The notes: generated from the sequence alone by a model not told the origin. A DNA stretch of 64,000 nt from Nitrospirillum viridazoti CBAmc (GCF_000730165.1 NZ_CP022110.1:860501-924500); one strand, 5' to 3'; shown: positions 27,842-39,530, numbered from the stretch's first letter. A program made the numbers and translations.

Positions 27842-28441
27842 ATGGGAATGGCAGGGGTCACCGCGCGGCTGCTGATTTCCGCGGGCCTGATGTTGGGTGC
27901 CACCCTGCCCGGGACCGCATGGGCATACGACGCCATGGTCATCCTGTATTCGGGACAGGACCGGGGCGGAAGTACCCTCGATATTGAAGAGGATACCGAG
28001 AACCTGGCCGGCGACGGTTGGAACGACCGGGCGCGGTCCCTGGCGGTCACGGGCGGAACGTGGGAGGTGTGCCGCCACGCCGGCTATCGTGACTGTGAGA
28101 CGGTCAGGGCTTGGGACGTGGTCAACGACCTGTCCCGCATCGGCCTGGACCAGGCCATTTCCTCCGTACGCCGGATTGACCGGCCGGCGCCGGAACCGGC
28201 GGCGACCACCGGCACCGGTTCACCCATCGTGTGGAACACCAGACGGCCGGCGACCCTATGGTCCCTCACCAGCGCGGGCGACTGCCGGCCCGATATCCGT
28301 GCGGCCTTCGCCCAACGCTTCGACTCCGCCGGTGAGGGTGATTTCGACGGCGGCCCAAGTGACGGGCGCCTCACCTGGGACGGCAAGGTGTGGGGCTATA
28401 ACTGCGCCTACCGCCAAACCGACATTTGGCCGGAGGGTTAG
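27842..28441 (+). CDS. Secreted beta/gamma-crystallin-like protein, tandem paralogue
   Basis: The 199-residue product has a signal peptide (GLMLGATLPGTAWA) and the same layout as its upstream neighbour: a crystallin-like domain (MVILYSGQDRGGSTLDIEED, GWNDRARSLAVTGGTWEVCRHAGYRDC, GLDQAISSVRRI) and the C-terminal domain (DCRPDIRAAFAQRFD, WDGKVWGYNC), but with a much shorter linker. Four cysteines match in position. It starts nine bases after its paralogue, so they form a two-gene unit. The exact start is uncertain by two codons (ATG at 27842 or 27848). Confidence 0.75.
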   Translation: MGMAGVTARLLISAGLMLGATLPGTAWAYDAMVILYSGQDRGGSTLDIEEDTENLAGDGWNDRARSLAVTGGTWEVCRHAGYRDCETVRAWDVVNDLSRIGLDQAISSVRRIDRPAPEPAATTGTGSPIVWNTRRPATLWSLTSAGDCRPDIRAAFAQRFDSAGEGDFDGGPSDGRLTWDGKVWGYNCAYRQTDIWPEG

Positions 28442-28460
28442 CCGGACAAGGGGCGCAGCC

Positions 28461-31136
<2,676 letters not shown>

Positions 31137-31193
31137 GGCGGCTGATTCCGGAAGCGAAACGAGGGGCGGGGCGCCTGGGTCTGGATGGGTGGT

Positions 31194-32267
31194 TTAGAAT
31201 GCCGGCATCTCGAACGGCTCCAGCCCGGCCAGGCGCATGCGCGCCGGGCGGTCGGCGGGCGGGCGCGGGGTGATACCCTTCACCGCCTCGGCGATGGCGC
31301 GGATATGCACGGGGGTGGTGCCGCAGCAGCCGCCGACGATGTTCACCAGTCCGTCGCTGGCCCAGTGGCCCAGCGCGTCGGCCATCTGCTCCGGCGTCTC
31401 GTCATAGCCGCCGAACTCGTTGGGCAGGCCGGCATTCGGATGGGCGCTGACGTAAGTGTCGGCGACGCGGCTCAGTTCCTGAACATAGGGGCGCATCAGG
31501 TCGGCACCCAGCGCGCAGTTCAGGCCGATGCTCAGCGGCTTCACATGGCGCAGGCTGTTCCAGAAGGCCTCCGTCGTCTGGCCGGACAGGGTGCGGCCGG
31601 AGCGGTCGGTGATGGTGCCGGAGATCATGACCGGCAGTTCTAGCCCCTTTTCCTCAAGCACCTCGTCGACGGCGAACAGGGCGGCCTTGGCGTTCAGCGT
31701 GTCGAAGATCGTCTCGACCAACAGCATGTCGACGCCGCCGTCGATCAGGCCCTCCACCTGGGTGCGGTAGGCGGTGCGCAGCTCATCGAAGTCGACATTG
31801 CGGAAGCCGGGGTCGGTCACCACCGGGCTGATGGACGCGGTGCGGTTGGTGGGGCCGATGGCACCGGCGACGTAGCGCGGGCGCGTGGGGTCCGCATCCT
31901 CCAGCGCGTCGCCGGCGGCGCGGGCCAGGGCGGCGCCGGCCTTGTTGAACTCGTACGCCAGATCCTCCATGCCGTAATCGGCCAGGCTGATGCTGGTGGA
32001 GTTGAAGGTGTTGGTCTCGACGATGTCGGCACCGGCGTCGAAATACTGCTGGTGGATTTCCCGCACGATCTGCGGCTGCGTCAGGTTCAGCAGGTCGTTG
32101 TTGCCGCGCACGTCGCGGTGCCAGTCCTTGAACCGCTCCCCGCGATAGCCGGCCTCATCCAGCTTGTAACCTTGGATCATGGTGCCCATGGCGCCGTCCA
32201 GCACCAGGATGCGCTGCTTCAGCAGGTCCGGCAGGCGGGCCAAACGTTCGGAACGGGTCAGGGCCAT
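31194..32267 (-). CDS. metH: Methionine synthase homocysteine-binding subunit (split MetH N-terminus)
   Basis: The 357-residue product is the homocysteine methyltransferase barrel of Met[36 protein letters not shown], and zinc ligands C251 (GLNCALGA), C314 and C315 (GGCCGTTP). It would activate homocysteine for methyl transfer from the B12 subunit encoded next. The ATG at 32267 follows GGAG nine bases upstream; the in-frame ATG at 32288 is a possible alternative. The operator at 32357-32372 lies 90 bases upstream. Split MetH forms are known in Alphaproteobacteria. Confidence 0.94.
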   Translation of the reverse strand: MALTRSERLARLPDLLKQRILVLDGAMGTMIQGYKLDEAGYRGERFKDWHRDVRGNNDLLNLTQPQIVREIHQQYFDAGADIVETNTFNSTSISLADYGMEDLAYEFNKAGAALARAAGDALEDADPTRPRYVAGAIGPTNRTASISPVVTDPGFRNVDFDELRTAYRTQVEGLIDGGVDMLLVETIFDTLNAKAALFAVDEVLEEKGLELPVMISGTITDRSGRTLSGQTTEAFWNSLRHVKPLSIGLNCALGADLMRPYVQELSRVADTYVSAHPNAGLPNEFGGYDETPEQMADALGHWASDGLVNIVGGCCGTTPVHIRAIAEAVKGITPRPPADRPARMRLAGLEPFEMPAF

Positions 32268-32356
32268 GATCGCGTACTCCACCGGCATAAGGGCGCCGGG
32301 TATGTTCCAGGTAACAATGTTCGCCACCCTAGTCATCTGGGGATACAGATGCAAAC

Positions 32357-32372
32357 ATAAAGATGTCTTTAT
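32357..32372 (-). promoter_or_regulatory. Palindromic operator upstream of split metH
   Basis: ATAAAGA-TG-TCTTTAT on the plus strand (spacer CA when read toward metH) is the same dyad as at 24935-24950. Here the dyad extends one more base on each side (C...G), giving 8-bp arms. Read in the direction of the controlled gene, 17 consecutive bases are identical at both sites. Confidence 0.8.
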
Positions 32373-32478
32373 GTGATGCGTCGAGTGCAGGCGCCATGTG
32401 CTTTTGTGGTGGTGCGGATTGACGGCGGCGGGCGCCCATGCCTAGAAGCGCCTGAGATCATTATGGAAGGGTTGAGCG

Positions 32479-33741
32479 GTGCCGCAGACGGCAGGGCAAG
32501 AGGGGCGGGGGCGCCCGGCGGTGGCCATCATCGGTGCCGGCCCCGCCGGCCTCATGGCGGCTGAGGCGCTGGCCGGGAAGGGCATCGCCGTTACCGTCTA
32601 TGACGCCATGCCCTCACCGGCGCGCAAGTTCCTGATGGCCGGGCGCGGCGGCCTGAACATCACCCATTCCGAACCGCTGGACCGCTTTCTCACCCGCTAT
32701 GGCGCGGCGGCGGCGGTGGTGGCGCCGTGGATCAGGCGCTTCACGCCGGACGACCTGCGCGCCTGGGTGCACGGCCTGGGTATCGAAACTTTCGTGGGCA
32801 GCAGCGGCCGCGTCTTCCCCGTAGGCCTCAAGGCCTCCCCCCTGCTGCGCGCCTGGCTGCGCCGGCTGGATGGGCTGGGCGTGACGCTGAAGGCCCGTCA
32901 CCGCTGGACCGGATGGACCGACGACGGCGCGCTGGCCTTCGACACGCCGGAGGGGCCGCTGGCGGTGGCGGCGGACGCCACCCTGCTGGCCCTGGGGGGC
33001 GCCAGTTGGCCGCGCCTGGGCTCCGACGGCGGCTGGGCGCCCTTGTTGGCGGCGAAGGGCATCGACCTCGCCCCCTTCCGCGCCGCCAACGCCGGCTTCG
33101 ACGTCGCCTGGTCCCCCGCCTTCATCGAGCGGGCGGAGGGGCAGCCCCTGAAGCGCATCGCCCTGTCCTTCGCCGGCCAGACCAGCCGGGGGGAGGCGGT
33201 GGTGACCCGCACCGGCCTGGAGGGCGGCGCCCTCTACGCCCTGGGCGCGCCGCTGCGGGAGGCGATCGCCCGCGACGGCCAGGCGGTGCTGCATATCGAC
33301 CTCAAGCCCGACCTGGACCTGGCCGCCATTACGGCGCGTTTGGCCAAGGCGCCGCCGTCGGAAAGCCTGAAGAACCGCCTGCGCAAGGCCCTGGGGCTGG
33401 AGGGCGTGATCCCCGCCCTGCTGCGGGAAGGCGTCCCGCCCGCCGATCTCGCCACCCCGTCCGCGCTGGCCCAGCGCCTCAAGGCCCTGCCCATCACCCT
33501 GGCCGCCATCCGCCCTATGGATCGGGCCATCTCCACCGCCGGCGGCATCACGCTGACCGAACTGGACGATCACCTGATGCTGCGCCGCCTGCCGGGTGTC
33601 TTCGCCGTGGGGGAAATGCTGGACTGGGAAGCGCCCACCGGCGGCTATCTGCTGCAAGCCTGCTTCAGCGGGGCGGTGGCGGCGGCGGAGGGAATGGCGG
33701 GGTGGCTCAACGACTGGCGAGTAGGCGCATTTCCTGGATAA
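32479..33741 (+). CDS. HI0933/YhiN-family flavoprotein (NAD(P)/FAD-dependent oxidoreductase)
   Basis: The 420-residue product has an N-terminal dinucleotide-binding fold (VAIIGAGPAGLMAAEALAGKGIAVTVYD), the family motif KFLMAGRGGLNITHSEP, a second conserved block ALGGASWPRLGSDGGWAPLL, and the C-terminal FAVGEMLDWEAPTGGYLLQACFSGAVAAAEG. These place it in the HI0933-like family, whose substrate is unknown. The start is the GTG at 32479 with GGAAGG upstream. Its 3' end overlaps the convergent zinc-ribbon gene by 35 bases. The metH operator lies 106 bases before its start. Confidence 0.9.
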   Translation: MPQTAGQEGRGRPAVAIIGAGPAGLMAAEALAGKGIAVTVYDAMPSPARKFLMAGRGGLNITHSEPLDRFLTRYGAAAAVVAPWIRRFTPDDLRAWVHGLGIETFVGSSGRVFPVGLKASPLLRAWLRRLDGLGVTLKARHRWTGWTDDGALAFDTPEGPLAVAADATLLALGGASWPRLGSDGGWAPLLAAKGIDLAPFRAANAGFDVAWSPAFIERAEGQPLKRIALSFAGQTSRGEAVVTRTGLEGGALYALGAPLREAIARDGQAVLHIDLKPDLDLAAITARLAKAPPSESLKNRLRKALGLEGVIPALLREGVPPADLATPSALAQRLKALPITLAAIRPMDRAISTAGGITLTELDDHLMLRRLPGVFAVGEMLDWEAPTGGYLLQACFSGAVAAAEGMAGWLNDWRVGAFPG

Positions 33742-34156
33742 CCTTATCCACCTTGCCTTTTGCTTCGCCCCCAATGTCGAAGGCGGCGATCTGCCGCCCT
33801 TTCACGTTCTGTTTGGCGTTGCCCGAGGCTTCGAAATGGAACGGTTCCACTTCGTCGAAATAAATGGAGCCTGAAACACCGCTCCAGGAACCCCAGGTCA
33901 TCCCCGTCGTGAACGATACCAAGCCTGATGTCTCGTCCGCGGCATCGACTTTATAGTTCAATGACTGGATCGCTTTGACCGACAATTTGATGAGCAAGGC
34001 CTTGGTGCCGATGAACTTATCGCCAGAAACGGTGACCGTGGTCGGGGCTTCGGTGGCGGCGATATCCGCAGCGGCGATGGGGCAACCACAATTGGGGCAA
34101 GCTGGTGCCCGGTCGGAGACATCGCGGCCACAATCCTCGCACTGGATCAACGCCAT
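33707..34156 (-). CDS. Zinc-ribbon protein with uncharacterised C-terminal domain
   Basis: The 149-residue product begins with a four-cysteine zinc ribbon (C6, C9, C20, C23 in ALIQCEDCGRDVSDRAPACPNCG). It continues with a soluble domain rich in beta pattern (SLNYKVDAADETSGLVSFTTG, GVSGSIYFDEVEPFHFEASG) ending in a short helix. I do not recognise the C-terminal domain. It is in a visibly AT-richer stretch than its neighbours. Its 3' end overlaps the convergent flavoprotein gene by 35 bases. Confidence 0.75.
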   Translation of the reverse strand: MALIQCEDCGRDVSDRAPACPNCGCPIAAADIAATEAPTTVTVSGDKFIGTKALLIKLSVKAIQSLNYKVDAADETSGLVSFTTGMTWGSWSGVSGSIYFDEVEPFHFEASGNAKQNVKGRQIAAFDIGGEAKGKVDKVIQEMRLLASR

Positions 34157-34307
34157 CTTCGCTACCCCACATATGATTTATTTGCCAAAAATGCCGTTAT
34201 GCATTGGCGCCATCAAGGAAAATACAACCAAAGACAATTATCTCGCCAGACCATGAACCGTCGGGACGCGCGTCCATGTGCTGGCAAAGTTGGGGAAGCT
34301 ATAATCC
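34157..34307. other. AT-rich intergenic stretch
   Basis: No gene is supported here. The composition is AT-richer than nearly everywhere else in the window and presumably includes the promoter of the zinc-ribbon gene on the minus strand. Confidence 0.5.
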
Positions 34308-34723
34308 TCACAACGTTTTGAACGCTCTCTTGAGGAACAGCCGCAGGCGAATACGCGTGCTCAGATAATTGAGACCATACAAAATGGCCGTTAAAAGGAA
34401 GAACGGGGCGTGGGTCGCCATGGACAGGGCTGCTGAAACCTTGAAGAGGAAGCCAGCCCTCAACAAGCCTGAAGGGCATAGCGGAGGATCAGTCGGTTGT
34501 CCGCAACCTCATGCAAGCTGACCGTACCATTCTCGAAGCCGCTGAAAAGATCGGTGTTCCACCGCAAAGCTGGAATGCTGAAGAAGGAAAGCGTGGCGCC
34601 TTCCCTGGTCACGGCCATTTTCCGGGTCTCCAGGCTGATTGTCACCTGCCTGAAGGCTTCTTGTTCAATGTCCGCCGCCCTTCGCTGGTGCGTCACGCGC
34701 CCCTGAAGGCTTAATGGATACAT
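34308..34723 (-). pseudogene. Probably frameshifted gene for a small membrane protein
   Basis: An 87-codon frame (34723 to 34460) encodes a plausible soluble start (EAFRQVTISLETRKMAVTRE, LSFFSIPALRWNTDLFSGFE) and stops at QAC. A second frame, shifted at about 34466, continues to 34308 and encodes LLRAGFLFKVSAALSMATHA followed by a hydrophobic segment (PFFLLTAILYGLNYLS) and a basic tail (TRIRLRLFLKRAFKTL). The two read naturally as one protein of about 138 residues broken by an indel. I do not recognise the family. Two separate short genes remain possible. Confidence 0.4.
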
Positions 34724-34732
34724 GCCATCACC

Positions 34733-35218
34733 CTACCGCACCGGCACGGGTATGGCCGCCGTCGACTTCACCTCCTCCATCACCATATAGGTGTGGGTCT
34801 GGGCCACGCCCGGGATGCTGGACAGCTTGTCGCCCAGGAAGGCGCGGTAGGCCGCCATGTCGGCCACCCGCACCTTGATCAGGTAGTCGAAGCCGCCGGC
34901 CACCATGTGGCATTCCTGGATCTCGTCCATGGGGGCGATGGCGTCGGCGAAGATTTTGAAGACGTCGGGGCTGGTCCGGTCCAGCCGCACCTCGATGAAG
35001 GCCATCAGGCTGCGGCCCAGCCGTTCGGGGTCCAGCCGTGCCGCGTAGCCCTGGATATAGCCGTCGCGTTCCAGGCGCCGCACCCGCTCCAGACAGGGGG
35101 TGGGGGACAGGTTCACGCGGCGGGACAGCTCCACATTCGACAGGCGCCCATCCTCCTGCAGAATGCGCAGGATGTTCAGGTCGATGCGGTCCAACTGGTC
35201 GGCGGTTTGGCGGGTCAT
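34733..35218 (-). CDS. Lrp/AsnC-family transcriptional regulator (probable PutR)
   Basis: The 161-residue product has the Lrp helix-turn-helix (LDRIDLNILRILQEDGRLSNVELSRRVNLSPTPCLERVRRLERDGYI) and the RAM ligand-binding domain (VFKIFADAIAPMDEIQECHMVAGGFDYLIKVRVADMAAYRAFL). It is divergent from putA with 129 bases between the starts. In several alphaproteobacteria an Lrp-type activator (PutR) next to putA turns on proline catabolism when proline is present, so the same role is inferred. Confidence 0.9.
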   Translation of the reverse strand: MTRQTADQLDRIDLNILRILQEDGRLSNVELSRRVNLSPTPCLERVRRLERDGYIQGYAARLDPERLGRSLMAFIEVRLDRTSPDVFKIFADAIAPMDEIQECHMVAGGFDYLIKVRVADMAAYRAFLGDKLSSIPGVAQTHTYMVMEEVKSTAAIPVPVR

Positions 35219-35347
35219 ATTTTCATCGTCCGAAGGGCGTCTTCGCCGGATGATATACTGAAAAATTGCGCAAATCGGCGGGAAATATGCCGGTGATCTC
35301 GCCATAATCCGCGACATTATCGCCCCACCCAAGCCCCAGGCAGTGTC
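35219..35347. promoter_or_regulatory. Divergent lrp-putA control region
   Basis: The 129-base gap contains AT-rich blocks in an otherwise GC-rich context. ATTTTCA near 35219-35225 is mirrored by TGAAAAAT near 35258-35265, with GGATGATATA between, and a TTGCGCAA dyad begins at 35266. Lrp-family proteins bind multiple degenerate dyads of this kind; exact sites are inferred. Confidence 0.4.
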
Positions 35348-38300
35348 ATGTACCAGGCGACCGCCCCGTCCAGCTCTCCCTCCCCGGCCACGCCCGACCT
35401 TGACGGTCCCCGCGCGGCCCTGCGCCGGGCCAAACATCTGAATGAGGAGACGGCGGTGCGCGCCCTGCTGGCGGCGCACGGCCTGACGGCGGAGGAACGC
35501 CGGGCGATTGACGCCCAGGCGGTGGACGTGGTCAACGCCGCCCGCGCCCGCCGGTCGGAACTGGGGCCCCTGGACGCTTTCATGCAGGAGTTCGGCCTGT
35601 CCAACCAGGAGGGCATCGCCCTCATGTGCATCGCCGAATGCCTGCTGCGCATCGCCGATCCGGCCACGGCCGACCGGCTGATCGCCGAGAAGATCATGAA
35701 GGGGCAGTGGGACCAGCATCTGGGCCAGTCGGACAGCGCCTTCGTCAATGCCGCCGCCTGGGGCCTGATGCTGACCGGCCGGGTGGTGGAGGTCGACACC
35801 AAGAAGCAGGGTGACGCGCCCGGCCTGCTGCGCCGCCTGGTTCAGCGCTCGGGCGAGCCCGTCATCCGCGCCGCCATGATGAAGGCCATGCGGGTCATGG
35901 GCGAACACTTCGTCATGGGCCGCACTATTGCCGAGGCGGTGGCGGAAGCGAAGAAGGCGAAGCCGGAAGGCACCGTCCATTCCTATGACATGCTGGGCGA
36001 GGGGGCGCGCACCTGGGAACAGGCGGACCGCTACCAGGCCTCCTACCTCAACGCCATCGACACGGTGGGCAAGGCGGCGGCGGGCCGTGGCCCTTACGCC
36101 GCCCCCGGCGTCTCCATCAAGCTGTCGGCCCTGCATCCGCGCTATGTCTTCGCCAAGCGCGCCGACGTCATGGCCCAGCTGCTGCCGCGCGTGAAGGATC
36201 TGTGCCTGGCCGCCAAGCGCTGGGACATCAACCTGACCATCGATGCGGAAGAGGCGGACCGCCTGGACATCTCGCTGGACCTGCTGGAGGCCCTGGCGCG
36301 CGATGGCGACCTCGCCGGCTGGAATGGCCTGGGCCTGGCCATCCAGGCCTATCAGAAGCGCACCGCCCATCTGGTGGACTGGCTGGCGGCGCTGGCCCGT
36401 TCCGCCGGGCGCCGGCTGATGGTGCGCCTGGTGAAGGGCGCCTATTGGGACACGGAGATCAAGTTCTCCCAGACCCAGGGCCACGCCGACTATCCCGTCT
36501 ACACCAAGAAGGCGGCGACGGACCTCAGCTACCTGGTGTGCGCGCGGCGGATGCTGGCGGCCAAGGACGCGATCTACCCGCAGTTCGCCACCCACAACGC
36601 CTACACCATCGCCGCCATCCTGCACCTGGCGGGCGACAACCGCGACCTGGAGTTCCAGCGCCTGCACGGCATGGGCGACCTGCTGTACGCCGCCGCCCGC
36701 GACCGTCTGAAGGACGTGCCGCGCGTGCGCATTTACGCACCCGTCGGCACGCATGAGGACCTGCTGCCCTATCTCGTCCGCCGTCTCCTGGAGAACGGCG
36801 CCAACAGCAACTTCGTCAACGCCTACATGGACCCGGCCATTCCGGTGAGCCAGGTGGTTGCCGACCCGATCGCCCTTTTGGAGGCTTTGCCCGTGCTGCG
36901 CCATGCCGGTATCCCGACCCCCGACAAGCTCTATGGTGACGACCGCGCCAACTCCCGCGGTGTCGACCTGACGGACGAGGCCACGGTGCGCAGCTTGCGC
37001 GCCGGCATCGACGCCGCCCTGGCCCAGGCCTGGACGGCCGGCCCCATCGTCGGCGGCCAGGATCTGGCCGGCCAGAAGGCCCGCCCGGTGCTGGACCCGT
37101 CCGACCACACCCGCACCGTGGGCACCACCGCCGACGCCACGGCCGAGCATATCGACCGCGCCCTGGCGCTGGCCGCCCAGGCCCAGCCGGGCTGGGACGC
37201 GCTGGGCGGCGAGGGGCGCGCCCGCATCCTGGACGCCATGGGCGACGCGCTGGAGGCCGACACGCCGGCCCTGCTGGGCATCCTGATCCGCGAGGCGGGC
37301 AAGACCTGGGGCGACGCCGTGGCCGAGGTGCGCGAGGCGGTGGATTTCTGCCGCTACTACGCCGATCTCGCCCGCAAGCAGTTCGGCGCGCCCACCCGCC
37401 TGCCGGGTCCGACGGGCGAAAGCAACGAGCTGTCGCTGCATGGCCGCGGCACCTTCGTCTGCATCAGCCCGTGGAACTTCCCGCTGGCCATCTTCACCGG
37501 TCAGGTGGCGGCCGCCCTGGCCGCCGGCAACGCCGTGGCGGCCAAGCCGGCGGAGCAGACCACCCTGGTGGGCGCCCGCGCCGTGCGCCTGTTCCACACG
37601 GCCGGCGTGCCGGGTGACATCCTGCACCTGCTGCCGGGCGATGGCGAGACGGTGGGTGCGGCCCTGGTGGCCGACGCCCGCATCGGCGGCGTGGCCTTCA
37701 CCGGGTCCACCGAAACCGCGCGCCTGATCAACCGGGCCTTGGCCGCCCGGGACGGCGCCATCGTCCCCCTGATCGCCGAGACCGGCGGCCAGAACGCCAT
37801 GATCGTCGACAGCACCGCCCTGCTGGAGCAGGTGGTGGACGACTGCATCACCTCGGCCTTCCAATCGGCGGGCCAGCGCTGCTCCGCCATGCGCGTCCTG
37901 TTCGTGCAGGACGACGTGGCCGACCAGATGGCGCACCTGCTGAAGGGCGCCATGCAGTTGATCACCCTGGGCGACCCGCTGGATCTCGCCACCGACGTCG
38001 GCCCCATCATCGATGAGGACGCCCGCAAGATTCTGGTGGCCCATGGCGAGCGCATGGACCGCGAGGCCAAGCTGGTCCACGCCTGCCCCACGGGCGCGGA
38101 CCTCCCCAACGGCACCTTCTTTGGGCCGCGCCTCTATGAGATCGACAGCCTGAAGCGGCTGCCGCGCGAGGTGTTCGGCCCCATCCTGCACCTGGTGCGG
38201 TGGAAGGCCGACAGCCTGGACCAGGTGCTGGCCGACATCGATGCCACCGGCTACGGCCTGACCCTGGGCGTGCACAGCCGCCTGGAAGGCCGGGCGCAGG

Positions 38301-38518
38301 AGATCTTCAAGCGCCTGAACTGCGGCAACACCTACATCAACCGCAACATGGTGGGCGCCGTCGTCGGCGTGCAGCCCTTCGGCGGCCACGGCCTGTCCGG
38401 CACGGGTCCCAAGGCCGGCGGCCCGCACTATCTGCTGCGCTTCGCCACCGAGAAGACGCTGACCGTGAACATCACCGCCTTCGGTGGCAACGCCGACCTG
38501 CTGGGCCTGGGCGGCTGA
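35348..38518 (+). CDS. putA: Bifunctional proline dehydrogenase / L-glutamate-gamma-semialdehyde dehydrogenase
   Basis: PutA oxidises proline to glutamate in two steps, using FAD then NAD. The 1056-residue product has the proline dehydrogenase barrel (AIDTVGKAAAGRGPYAAPGVSIKLSALHPRY split, RLMVRLVKGAYWD, HNAYTIAAI, YAPVGTHEDLLPYLVRRLLE) and the aldehyde dehydrogenase domain (ISPWNFPLAIFTGQ, FTGSTETARLI, catalytic C845 in SAGQRCSAMR). It lacks the N-terminal ribbon-helix-helix repressor domain of enteric trifunctional PutA. Regulation therefore has to come from elsewhere, and the divergent Lrp-type gene is the obvious candidate. Confidence 0.96.
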   Translation: MYQATAPSSSPSPATPDLDGPRAALRRAKHLNEETAVRALLAAHGLTAEERRAIDAQAVDVVNAARARRSELGPLDAFMQEFGLSNQEGIALMCIAECLLRIADPATADRLIAEKIMKGQWDQHLGQSDSAFVNAAAWGLMLTGRVVEVDTKKQGDAPGLLRRLVQRSGEPVIRAAMMKAMRVMGEHFVMGRTIAEAVAEAKKAKPEGTVHSYDMLGEGARTWEQADRYQASYLNAIDTVGKAAAGRGPYAAPGVSIKLSALHPRYVFAKRADVMAQLLPRVKDLCLAAKRWDINLTIDAEEADRLDISLDLLEALARDGDLAGWNGLGLAIQAYQKRTAHLVDWLAALARSAGRRLMVRLVKGAYWDTEIKFSQTQGHADYPVYTKKAATDLSYLVCARRMLAAKDAIYPQFATHNAYTIAAILHLAGDNRDLEFQRLHGMGDLLYAAARDRLKDVPRVRIYAPVGTHEDLLPYLVRRLLENGANSNFVNAYMDPAIPVSQVVADPIALLEALPVLRHAGIPTPDKLYGDDRANSRGVDLTDEATVRSLRAGIDAALAQAWTAGPIVGGQDLAGQKARPVLDPSDHTRTVGTTADATAEHIDRALALAAQAQPGWDALGGEGRARILDAMGDALEADTPALLGILIREAGKTWGDAVAEVREAVDFCRYYADLARKQFGAPTRLPGPTGESNELSLHGRGTFVCISPWNFPLAIFTGQVAAALAAGNAVAAKPAEQTTLVGARAVRLFHTAGVPGDILHLLPGDGETVGAALVADARIGGVAFTGSTETARLINRALAARDGAIVPLIAETGGQNAMIVDSTALLEQVVDDCITSAFQSAGQRCSAMRVLFVQDDVADQMAHLLKGAMQLITLGDPLDLATDVGPIIDEDARKILVAHGERMDREAKLVHACPTGADLPNGTFFGPRLYEIDSLKRLPREVFGPILHLVRWKADSLDQVLADIDATGYGLTLGVHSRLEGRAQEIFKRLNCGNTYINRNMVGAVVGVQPFGGHGLSGTGPKAGGPHYLLRFATEKTLTVNITAFGGNADLLGLGG

Positions 38519-38804
38519 CCAGTCACGGCGCCGGATAGTCAAGACTCGGGCCAAGACTCGGGTCCTGATTACCCTTGGATGACGGGGTTCGGGCGGGGCG
38601 GGCACTTGTGGCGACTGGCCATGAGTGTCCGCCTCGCTCTTTTGGGGGAGGTTTTCCCGATTCCGCCCTGGCCATTTTCCCTATAGGAACGCCGCACAGC
38701 CTTGGTTCGCCAGGGACTTGCGTTGGCGGCCCGTGAGGGACATTCTGTCGCCAACGTCCGGCGGTGCATTTGGGGCAATGGCCGGCAGGGGGGTTGGAAG
38801 AGTC

Positions 38805-39530
38805 ATGACGGAGAGTGTGGAAGCGCCGCTGGTCCTGATCGTTGAGGACGAGCCGGCGACCAGGGCCTTGCTGGCGGGATACTTTCATCAGGCCGGTTTC
38901 ATGATCGCCGAGGCGGCCAATGGCAAGCAGACGCGGGAAGCCATCATCCGGCAACCCCCCGATCTGGTGCTGCTGGACATCGAACTGCCGGACGAGGATG
39001 GTTTCTCCATCGCCCGCGACATACGCGAGATTTCCAACGTCGGCATCATCATCGTCACCCGGCGCGCCAACGAGGACGACCGTGTCTTCGGTTTGGAAAC
39101 CGGTGGCGATGACTATGTGACCAAGCCGCCCAACCCGCGTGAGCTGCTGGCCCGGGCGCGCAACCTGCTGCGCCGCACCCATCCCAGCAAGATGCGCCGG
39201 GCCGAGGGTACCGTGCGCCGTTTCGGCGGCTGGACCATCGACCTCGCCCGTCGCCGCCTGATCGACACTCAGGGTGTCGAGGTACGGGTGACGCGGGGCG
39301 AGTTCGAACTGCTGGCCCTGCTGGTCCGTTCCGGCGGCCGGGTGGTGACGCGCGACCAGCTGATCGACGCGGTCAGCGGCACTGACCGCAATCCCAGCGA
39401 CCGCACCATCGACGTGCTGGTCAGCCGCCTGCGCCGCAAGATGAACGACGGCGGCGCCCAGCCGCGCCTGATCCTGACGGAAAAGGGCCTGGGCTATCGC
39501 CTGGGCGCCGACGTGACCGGCCCGGCGTAA
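38805..39530 (+). CDS. Orphan OmpR-family response regulator
   Basis: The 241-residue product has a receiver domain (LVLIVEDEPATRALL, phosphoacceptor D58 in DLVLLDIELPDEDGF, K107 in YVTKPPNPREL) and a C-terminal winged-helix DNA-binding domain (RGEFELLALLVRSGGRVVTRDQLIDAV, RTIDVLVSRLRRKM, YRLGADV). No histidine kinase gene is adjacent; an HPt protein gene is convergent 250 bases downstream. The ATG at 38805 follows GGAAG. It is similar in layout to TorR/OmpR regulators; target genes are unknown. Confidence 0.92.
   Translation: MTESVEAPLVLIVEDEPATRALLAGYFHQAGFMIAEAANGKQTREAIIRQPPDLVLLDIELPDEDGFSIARDIREISNVGIIIVTRRANEDDRVFGLETGGDDYVTKPPNPRELLARARNLLRRTHPSKMRRAEGTVRRFGGWTIDLARRRLIDTQGVEVRVTRGEFELLALLVRSGGRVVTRDQLIDAVSGTDRNPSDRTIDVLVSRLRRKMNDGGAQPRLILTEKGLGYRLGADVTGPA

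Noticed and set aside
32268-32478. A SAM or other methionine riboswitch before metH
   Set aside because: No conserved riboswitch core was visible; the palindromic protein operator at 32357-32372 explains regulation better.
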